Shown one piece after another: positions 7,022-11,691 of a DNA stretch of 11,691 bases. The notes under the pieces are model-generated. The model searched no databases. It was not told the origin of the DNA and was given only the letters and a program-made list of their open reading frames with translations. The DNA comes from Candidatus Omnitrophota bacterium (lineage in GTDB: Bacteria > Omnitrophota > Gorgyraeia > 2-01-FULL-45-10): the NCBI GenBank assembly GCA_022703295.1, contig JAKLDX010000023.1, forward strand, positions 1-11,691, written 5' to 3'. Within the stretch, counting starts at the first letter, position 1. The number at the start of each line of letters is the position of its first letter. The position numbers were made by a program, and so were the translations under genes.

Positions 7022-7707
7022 TCTTTTTCTTTCGCGGCGTAACCCCTTGCCAGCATTGCCATATATACGTCCTCGCTCATCTTCAGGGACCTCCTGAAGA
7101 GGAAAGCGATCCTTGACGCGATCCAGCGGCGCGACCGCTTGGGGCCAAGGTCCTTAACGAGCCTGCTCTTAAGACTGAGGTGCATCTCTTCAAAAACTTT
7201 CATGAAAAGGAACAGGTACCTTTGCGTCATGTCCAATACGTCGACAAAAACAGGCGGCAGGCCCACTGAGCGTAAGGACTTTATCAGGCGGTCATGCGAG
7301 GTTGTTATAGTAAAAACAATGGCGAAGGAAACGCATGTTGTTACCCGCATCACGAACAGAACCGCCGAATGCCACCCCTCCATAAAAACAGCCGGTATGG
7401 CTATGAAGAGAGTAAATATGGGAATGAAGAACCATACCCTTTTCAGAAAAAATATTATATTTATACCGGAGGACAGGGCCAGTAATATGGTGACAAGGTA
7501 AAGGGCCAGCAAAAATCCTACGCTTCTGGCAAATACGGTCATGATAAGGCATGCGACAAGAATGATTATTTTGACTTTAGGGCTAAGCAATTGCAAAAGC
7601 CCGCGGGAACGCGCTATCTCTTCGGAGAATACGGCCTCTCTGAAAAAATCAAGGACGTTTTTCAGCGAGTGCTCTATGAATAGGTTTTTCAGGTGATGTC
7701 TTTTCAA
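7015..7707 (-). CDS. cbiQ: ECF transporter transmembrane T component CbiQ
   Basis: The membrane T component that links the S component to the ATPase. With the start chosen here it has 230 residues: an amphipathic N-terminus with FFREAVFSEEIAR (21-33), then about five membrane spans (45-140), then a cytoplasmic helical region with the coupling-type motifs SRLV (181-184) and LARGY (219-223). The frame stays open to an ATG at 7830, but that start would overlap the preceding gene by 127 nt and adds an Arg- and Cys-rich stretch unlike CbiQ. The TTG at 7707 overlaps the upstream stop (TTGA), has AAGGG about 9 nt upstream and gives a normal N-terminus, so I prefer it. The gene overlaps cbiO by 7 nt. 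Confidence 0.88.
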   Translation of the reverse strand: MKRHHLKNLFIEHSLKNVLDFFREAVFSEEIARSRGLLQLLSPKVKIIILVACLIMTVFARSVGFLLALYLVTILLALSSGINIIFFLKRVWFFIPIFTLFIAIPAVFMEGWHSAVLFVMRVTTCVSFAIVFTITTSHDRLIKSLRSVGLPPVFVDVLDMTQRYLFLFMKVFEEMHLSLKSRLVKDLGPKRSRRWIASRIAFLFRRSLKMSEDVYMAMLARGYAAKEKEC

Positions 7708-8042
7708 TCTCGGCCCTTTTTTGTCAAAAGCCTTCCTACCAGAAACGTTATCCCGACTACGGCGGCGATGCCTAAACCTGCCGATATTATATACGCGATG
7801 CCGGCAACATGTAAAGGTTTCCCTTCGCAATTTTTGAAAGCGTAATCAGGCAGGGGCGCGCTCCAGAAAGAAGCCAGCCGCGCCAGGCCTTTGGGTATGT
7901 AGCCAACGAGGTTTTTCATCTCCTCCGCCGACCATTCCCCCCACGCCGAACCCGCTTTAAAATATGCGGGGATAATAAGCCCGAGAGGGGTCAGTCCGAT
8001 CAGAATAATGATCAATAACCATAATTTTTTTATCGTTTTCAC
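7704..8042 (-). CDS. PDGLE/CbiN-like small membrane component of the nickel/cobalt ECF transporter
   Basis: A 112-residue protein with two membrane spans (about 7-26 and 83-105) and an extracytoplasmic segment between them containing SAPLPDYAF (61-69), a pattern of PDGLE-domain proteins. These occupy the place of CbiN/NikN between cbiM and cbiQ and are needed for, or stimulate, metal uptake by the S component. The start is GTG at 8042, with AGGGGG about 5 nt upstream; the gene lies 9 nt after cbiM. Its end overlaps the proposed TTG start of cbiQ by 4 nt. The second half of the usual PDGLE sequence is divergent, so the family call rests on size, topology, the PLPDYA motif and position. Confidence 0.85.
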   Translation of the reverse strand: MKTIKKLWLLIIILIGLTPLGLIIPAYFKAGSAWGEWSAEEMKNLVGYIPKGLARLASFWSAPLPDYAFKNCEGKPLHVAGIAYIISAGLGIAAVVGITFLVGRLLTKKGRD

Positions 8043-8051
8043 AGGTGCCCC

Positions 8052-8720
8052 CTACAAGATCAATGACGGATCTTCTTTTTGCAGATACCTGATGACCAGA
8101 AAAGTGACAATCGCTTCTATCCAGCCGAATAGCAACAGATGCTCCAGCAGCATTACCGGAAGGGCCACATTAAGCCCGTAGGGGCAGTACAGAGATTTTC
8201 CGTCCGCAGTGTGATATAAAATAGGCTGAATGCCAAATTCTATCCCGGTGAATAATGCTGCTGCGAGAATCCCGAAATATGCGCCTGCCGCGGCGGCAAG
8301 GGCCCTTCTTAAGGAACCTCTGCTGCTCTTAAGGCTTATCAGCCTGTATATATAATATCCGGTAAACGGCAGGATAAAGGCCATATTAAAACAATTAGCG
8401 CCTACGGCCGTGATCCCGCCGTCCCCGAAGAGCAGCGCCTGGATAACGAGGGCGATAGTGATGACTATCATAGCCGCCCATGGCCCTAAAAGTACCGCGA
8501 CAAGCGTCCCGCCTACCGCGTGCCCCGTAGAGCCTCCGGGCATCGGCACATTGAACATCATTATTATAAAAACGAAGCTTGCGCTGAAGGCAAGATACGG
8601 CACCTGTCTTGCCTTGAGTGTTTTACCGACGATCTTTGAGGCGGCAAACCATAGCGGCATCATGAACAAATAAAAGAAACCGCCTGTCTGCGGGCTCAAA
8701 TATCCGTCCGGTATATGCAT
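8052..8720 (-). CDS. cbiM: ECF transporter substrate-binding S component CbiM/NikM
   Basis: The membrane protein that recognises the metal. It begins MHIPDGYLSP, the diagnostic start of the family, in which the Met1 amine and His2 bind the metal. NVPMPGGSTGHAVGGT (57-72) supplies His67, the further ligand known from NikM. The 222-residue protein has about six or seven membrane spans. Start at ATG 8720 is certain because of the MHIPDGY motif, and AAGGAG lies about 10 nt upstream. It follows the porin gene by 28 nt. Family members carry Ni2+ or Co2+; the upstream nikR and its operator argue for Ni2+. Confidence 0.95.
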   Translation of the reverse strand: MHIPDGYLSPQTGGFFYLFMMPLWFAASKIVGKTLKARQVPYLAFSASFVFIIMMFNVPMPGGSTGHAVGGTLVAVLLGPWAAMIVITIALVIQALLFGDGGITAVGANCFNMAFILPFTGYYIYRLISLKSSRGSLRRALAAAAGAYFGILAAALFTGIEFGIQPILYHTADGKSLYCPYGLNVALPVMLLEHLLLFGWIEAIVTFLVIRYLQKEDPSLIL

Positions 8721-8748
8721 AAATTATTTCTCCTTAATATTATATCCT

Positions 8749-10143
8749 TCAAAAGTCTATCTGGCTTCTCACGCCGTATACGAATACCGTATCGGCATCC
8801 CCCAGGTAACCGTGATTAACTCCGTGCGGGCTCCATATCCATTGAACATCCGGAGTAACGGAAAGCCACTTAAGGACTTTTATCTTATAATAAAACTCCA
8901 GGTGGCCTTCTGCCGCGCCGCCGGTATTTTCGACCCCAGCGTCCTTATATTGCTTACTCGGTATGACCTGCCCTATGCCGAGAGCGGCCACGTCGTCAGG
9001 CCGGCCCCATGGCTTACCCTTTATCTGCAGGCCAGTCGACCACGATGCCTCGCATTGAGCCGCGTTAGGATTGGTGCTGGCAAGCTGCAGTTCCGGCCTC
9101 TGCCATCCGAACCTGCCGAAAACACCGAACACATCGGTAACCATCTGATCTATGCTTAACCCGAAACCGGCGTTGTATTTTATGTGGTCGGTGGAAGTTT
9201 CCCCAACGGTGGCAAGTTTGAAATGGTTAAGGTCATTCAACCAGCAATAGAACCTGTAATTTCCATCCCATTTCTCGGTATCTATATTGAATATCTTCGC
9301 GGGCTTAACGTTAAGCTGGGCGGAGACGAAAGGCCTGCTGAAAACTTTTTCAAGGCTGTTATCTGCATTAAAATACGTGGTCTCCAGCGAAAGATACGGC
9401 ATTATCTCGGGCGCTATGATAAGGCGCGTGCCGAGCGTGTTGTCATTGGGCCATTCTATAGCCGGGTTTTGTTTGAACATGCGGCCCAGGAACTGGGTCG
9501 TCTCATCGTGCGCGTATTCGTTCTGGTCCAGATAATTTGCCGGATCGAGCTTTCCGAAAGTAACAGCCACCTGCTTCCTGAATAAATAGTGCTCATACCA
9601 GAGTTCGGTAATGGGCACATTGGAATTAGTATCGTTCTGGTCCCTGTTGACATTACTGTACAGAGAAAGCTCGTTCTCGGCGCCTTGTCCCTGGCCAGGC
9701 TCGAGATGTATGAGGGCTAATCCCCAGTCATCGAAAGCCTTGCGTATGAATATATCGCTTGACCATGCGGCGTCAAAAGTAGACGCGGCGCTCTCTCCCG
9801 CGTTATTGGCCTTGGGAGTGCCCTGCAGAACAAACGTTGCGTCGGCCGTTATTTCTATGCCGCAAGGCGGGACTTTTAGCCCCTCACCCGGCTTATACGA
9901 AATCAGAGATTCCTTGATCTCTGCCACGGTGGTGCCCTGAGACGTTATGACGCACCCCTGGATCTCAAATTTTTTCTCTAGCTCAGCTACCCGAACTTTC
10001 AGAGAGTCCATTTCGGCCAGTTTCGCCTTTAGGGCCGAAATCTCCATCATAAGCTCCGCCTCACCGGCAAACACCGGCGATACAGAAGAAATAAAATATG
10101 CTGCAACCACAATAAAAACTGCCGGGACTACATATTTGAACAT
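8749..10143 (-). CDS. OprB-like outer-membrane porin with N-terminal coiled coil
   Basis: A 464-residue exported protein. Residues 1-26 are a signal peptide with the likely cleavage after VFA. Residues 28-62 form a short heptad coiled coil. The rest is beta-rich with many aromatic residues and ends in IDF, the terminal Phe typical of outer-membrane barrels. The segment with FGKLD (196-200), DQNEYAHDETTQFLG (206-220) and NPAIEWP (226-232) fits what I know of the OprB carbohydrate-selective porin family. Two cysteines (64 and 94) flank the linker before the barrel. Position between nikR and cbiM suggests that it admits nickel or a nickel chelate through the outer membrane; this is inference from context. 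GGAGAGG lies 5 nt before the ATG, 15 nt after the zinc-ribbon gene. Confidence 0.82.
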   Translation of the reverse strand: MFKYVVPAVFIVVAAYFISSVSPVFAGEAELMMEISALKAKLAEMDSLKVRVAELEKKFEIQGCVITSQGTTVAEIKESLISYKPGEGLKVPPCGIEITADATFVLQGTPKANNAGESAASTFDAAWSSDIFIRKAFDDWGLALIHLEPGQGQGAENELSLYSNVNRDQNDTNSNVPITELWYEHYLFRKQVAVTFGKLDPANYLDQNEYAHDETTQFLGRMFKQNPAIEWPNDNTLGTRLIIAPEIMPYLSLETTYFNADNSLEKVFSRPFVSAQLNVKPAKIFNIDTEKWDGNYRFYCWLNDLNHFKLATVGETSTDHIKYNAGFGLSIDQMVTDVFGVFGRFGWQRPELQLASTNPNAAQCEASWSTGLQIKGKPWGRPDDVAALGIGQVIPSKQYKDAGVENTGGAAEGHLEFYYKIKVLKWLSVTPDVQWIWSPHGVNHGYLGDADTVFVYGVRSQIDF

Positions 10144-10158
10144 CTTGCCTCTCCTTCC

Positions 10159-10515
10159 TTATCTCGATTTTCCTTTTACAGGTATGCCTTTCGAGCGCAA
10201 TTCATCCGTTTTTTCTTTTGAACACTCCATACATAAGAAAATAGGTTTCGCATCGCTTCTGTCATAGCCGGCGGTCTTTATGAGCCTCCAAAGATGCGAA
10301 GTCCTGCCGCACTTATCGCACCTACCTTCCTTTATATGCCACACCTCGACCGCCTGCGATGTGAATATAAATTTATCCACCCAGAAAAATATTGCCCCGC
10401 CTATCAAATTCGCTATTACAGTAGAATAGAGGCTGGTCCCTAGCTGCCTTACTACGAGCCACAATATAGGCGTGCTCAATTGCCACCTGATCAGATATAA
10501 TATGAACCGTTTCAT
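10159..10515 (-). CDS. Small membrane protein with C-terminal zinc ribbon, unknown function
   Basis: I do not recognise a named family. With the start at ATG 10515 (GAGAGGA about 6 nt upstream) it has 118 residues: two hydrophobic segments (about 4-23 and 30-51, the second loosely reminiscent of GtrA-type proteins), then a cytoplasmic-looking part with CDKC (66-69) and CMEC (95-98), which should bind one zinc. The frame remains open upstream to an ATG at 10611 inside nikR; that start would add a charged 32-residue leader and overlap nikR by 32 nt, so I consider it less likely. It lies between nikR and the porin, 15 nt before the latter, and probably belongs to the nickel operon. A metal-handling or membrane-regulatory role is only inferred from position. 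Confidence 0.75.
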   Translation of the reverse strand: MKRFILYLIRWQLSTPILWLVVRQLGTSLYSTVIANLIGGAIFFWVDKFIFTSQAVEVWHIKEGRCDKCGRTSHLWRLIKTAGYDRSDAKPIFLCMECSKEKTDELRSKGIPVKGKSR

Positions 10516-10579
10516 TTTTTTCCTCTCTTTCTTATTAATGATATCTGTCTTAAAATAATGCTGTCGTATTATAAAAAAA

Positions 10580-10990
10580 TCATATCCCTTTTCCGGTGCT
10601 TGACATCCCAAGGGTTATGTGTTTAATCCCTTTGACCGCCTTCAGAAAATCCGCCAGTTTCTGGACTTGCAGAGAGGCTCCCTTTATAGCGATTATCTCA
10701 AGGCAATTATCATGATCCAAATGTATGTGCTGCGTCGACATTATGATCTTATTGAAATCATGCTGGATATCCATAAGCTTATTTACAAGCTCACGCTTGT
10801 GGTGATCATATATCATAATGACAGACCCGGCGACTTCCTTGCCCTCTACCCACTCTTTCTTAACAAGCTCCTGACGCACTATATCTGATAGCGCCTTTGA
10901 CCGGTTAGCGTGACCTTTTTCCTTTATAAGGCGGTCGAACTTCGTCAAAAGGTCTTTTTCTAACGAAACACCAAAACGCACCATTCCCAT
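10580..10990 (-). CDS. nikR: Nickel-responsive transcriptional regulator NikR
   Basis: A 136-residue ribbon-helix-helix repressor that binds DNA when loaded with Ni2+. The N-terminal domain (1-45) begins VRFGVSL, the DNA-contacting strand, followed by the two helices. The C-terminal ACT-like domain carries all four residues of the high-affinity nickel site: His77, His88, His90 and Cys96 (STQHIH followed by DHDNC), matching E. coli His76, His87, His89 and Cys95. The first of two possible ATGs (10990) is chosen because AAGGAG lies 6 nt upstream. A 28-bp dyad at 11006-11033 lies just upstream and overlaps the promoter, so autoregulation together with the transport genes is likely. Confidence 0.96.
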   Translation of the reverse strand: MGMVRFGVSLEKDLLTKFDRLIKEKGHANRSKALSDIVRQELVKKEWVEGKEVAGSVIMIYDHHKRELVNKLMDIQHDFNKIIMSTQHIHLDHDNCLEIIAIKGASLQVQKLADFLKAVKGIKHITLGMSSTGKGI

Positions 10991-11005
10991 ACACGCTCCT
11001 TTTTT

Positions 11006-11033
11006 GTGCTACTATTTTAAAAAATGGTAGCAC
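11006..11033. promoter_or_regulatory. Candidate NikR operator (28-bp dyad)
   Basis: GTGCTAC (11006-11012), 14 bases, GTAGCAC (11027-11033) is a perfect inverted repeat. Symmetry extends outward through a T6/A6 pair and inward, so 11000-11039 forms a 40-bp dyad with only two unmatched pairs. The 28-bp footprint equals that of the E. coli NikR operator (6+16+6), and the two half-sites are spaced by roughly two helical turns. It covers the -10 element of the nikR promoter. Neither strand has a G-C stem followed by a T-run outside the symmetry, so a terminator is unlikely. Confidence 0.75.
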
Positions 11034-11052
11034 AAAAAAATGTGTTTGTCAA
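11024..11052 (-). promoter_or_regulatory. Sigma-70-type promoter of the nikR-porin-cbiMQO cluster
   Basis: On the minus strand, TTGACA (11052-11047) matches the -35 consensus fully. After a 17-base spacer comes TACCAT (11029-11024), a 4/6 match to the -10. A start near 11017 would give a leader of about 26 nt before the nikR ATG. The -10 and the predicted start lie within the NikR-like dyad, so bound NikR would block RNA polymerase. Confidence 0.72.
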
Positions 11053-11072
11053 TAAAATTTACGAATTTTATT
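11051..11072. other. AT-rich stem-loop at the end of the MFS gene
   Basis: AATAAAATT (11051-11059), loop TACG, AATTTTATT (11064-11072) is a perfect 9-bp inverted repeat covering the MFS stop codon (11068-11070) and touching the nikR -35. It has no G-C pairs. It may weakly separate the MFS transcript from the nickel operon or serve as an A/T-rich upstream element for the promoter. Confidence 0.3.
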
Positions 11073-11691
11073 TTTTGGGTAACTTCATGAGGATAACGCA
11101 TGAAGCAAGGGCCATGATAGCGCCGTACAGGAACGGCGCCGCCGAGCCCACGTGTGTCCACAGGAGCCCGGCCACCAGGCTTGCGAAAAAGGCGAATATG
11201 CCAAGGACGAAATGATAAAGGCCAAGCGCGGTTCCTGCATATTCTTTAGCCACCATATCTGATACAAGGGCTTTCCCCACCCCGTCTGTCATCGCCATAT
11301 AAAACCCGTAGACAGGAAAAAGTACCCATACCATCCCGGGGCCCTTGATCAGCGCAAACGCTATGTAAACAACCGCAAACACGCTGTATCCCATTATCAT
11401 GATGTTCTTCCTGGATATCTTATCGGAAAGTTCGCCGAAAGGCATTGAAAAAAACGAATAGGTTATGTTGTACAATACATATGCCGCGATAACCAGTATC
11501 ACTGAAAGGCCAAGCTGTTTTGACCGCACAATAAGGAATGCGTCACTTGAATTTCCTATGGCAAAAACGGCTGTAGCAAAAAGGAATTGTTTAAATTTAG
11601 GATCGAACCGGCTTAAATCTAATGTTATCTTCTTTCCCGCGTTACCCCGGACTGAACTCTTCTCTTTAAGGAAAAACATCAATATCATTAC
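11068..11691 (-). CDS. Major facilitator superfamily transporter, C-terminal half (gene continues past the window)
   Basis: About 207 codons of an MFS permease are present; the frame is still open at the right edge, so the first ATG in the window (11688) is not the true start. The fragment begins at the end of what should be the sixth span, then a charged central loop with FFLKEKS, then six membrane spans. GELSDKISRKN lies between the second and third of these, the repeat of MFS motif A expected between TM8 and TM9. The end, MKLPKK, is a normal MFS terminus. Substrate cannot be read from this half. It lies 77 nt upstream of nikR on the same strand, but nikR has its own promoter, so it need not belong to the nickel operon. 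Confidence 0.88.
   Translation of the reverse strand, partial: VMILMFFLKEKSSVRGNAGKKITLDLSRFDPKFKQFLFATAVFAIGNSSDAFLIVRSKQLGLSVILVIAAYVLYNITYSFFSMPFGELSDKISRKNIMIMGYSVFAVVYIAFALIKGPGMVWVLFPVYGFYMAMTDGVGKALVSDMVAKEYAGTALGLYHFVLGIFAFFASLVAGLLWTHVGSAAPFLYGAIMALASCVILMKLPKK

Noticed and set aside
7708..7830. Upstream extension of cbiQ to the ATG at 7830
   Set aside because: It would overlap the PDGLE gene by 127 nt, and the added residues (Arg- and Cys-rich) look like an out-of-frame reading of that gene.
9184..9585. Plus-strand 133-codon frame inside the porin gene
   Set aside because: It is the complement of the porin coding sequence, with no family features and no ribosome binding site of note.
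10516..10611. Start of the zinc-ribbon membrane protein at 10611, inside nikR
   Set aside because: The ATG at 10515 has a good Shine-Dalgarno, and the added 32 residues are read partly from nikR in another frame. Not excluded, because the 10516-10579 leader is open in this frame.
11000..11039. The nikR dyad as a terminator of the MFS gene
   Set aside because: On the minus strand the stem is followed by A residues, not T residues, and the dyad overlaps a good promoter; operator is the better reading.

Overview
This window reads as bacterial chromosome from an uncultivated anaerobe-like Gram-negative lineage. All twelve genes lie on the minus strand, many overlap or are separated by only a few bases, and codon use leans on ATA (Ile) and AGG (Arg). 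A porin with a signal peptide and a C-terminal Phe implies an outer membrane. The combination of an actin-fold hexokinase of eukaryotic type, a Ser2 PurF-like protein and a NikR-led ECF metal transporter suggests the Omnitrophota (former OP3) or a neighbouring phylum. That placement is an impression, not a search result.

Right part (about 6200-11052, in the order of transcription): a NikR-type promoter/operator, nikR, a small two-span membrane protein with a zinc ribbon, an OprB-like porin, cbiM (S component), a PDGLE/CbiN-like small membrane protein, cbiQ (T component) and cbiO (ATPase with a His-rich tail). Together these form a nickel (or cobalt) uptake system from outer-membrane pore to ECF transporter under an autoregulated metal sensor. 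A partial MFS transporter gene (11068 to the window edge) lies upstream on the same strand.

Left part (1-6101): a short RluA-type pseudouridine synthase bracketed by arrays of a degenerate 7-base repeat and preceded by a promoter that predicts a leaderless mRNA; a PurF-like amidophosphoribosyltransferase whose glutaminase residues appear lost while the PRPP loop and the four Fe-S cysteines remain; greA; a eukaryotic-type hexokinase; a membrane GT39-like glycosyltransferase with a TPR tail; and the first 60 codons of a putative 10-TM heavy-metal exporter. From purF to the exporter the spacing is tight (1-nt and 13-nt overlaps, gaps of 15 and 77 nt), so co-transcription is plausible.

No rRNA, tRNA, CRISPR array, transposase or recognisable riboswitch was seen. 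No gene-free stretch exceeds 100 bases. The items most worth a second look are the NikR-like operator over the -10 region, the intergenic heptamer arrays, the degenerate glutaminase of the PurF-like protein, the eukaryotic-type hexokinase, and the unnamed zinc-ribbon membrane protein inside the nickel operon.
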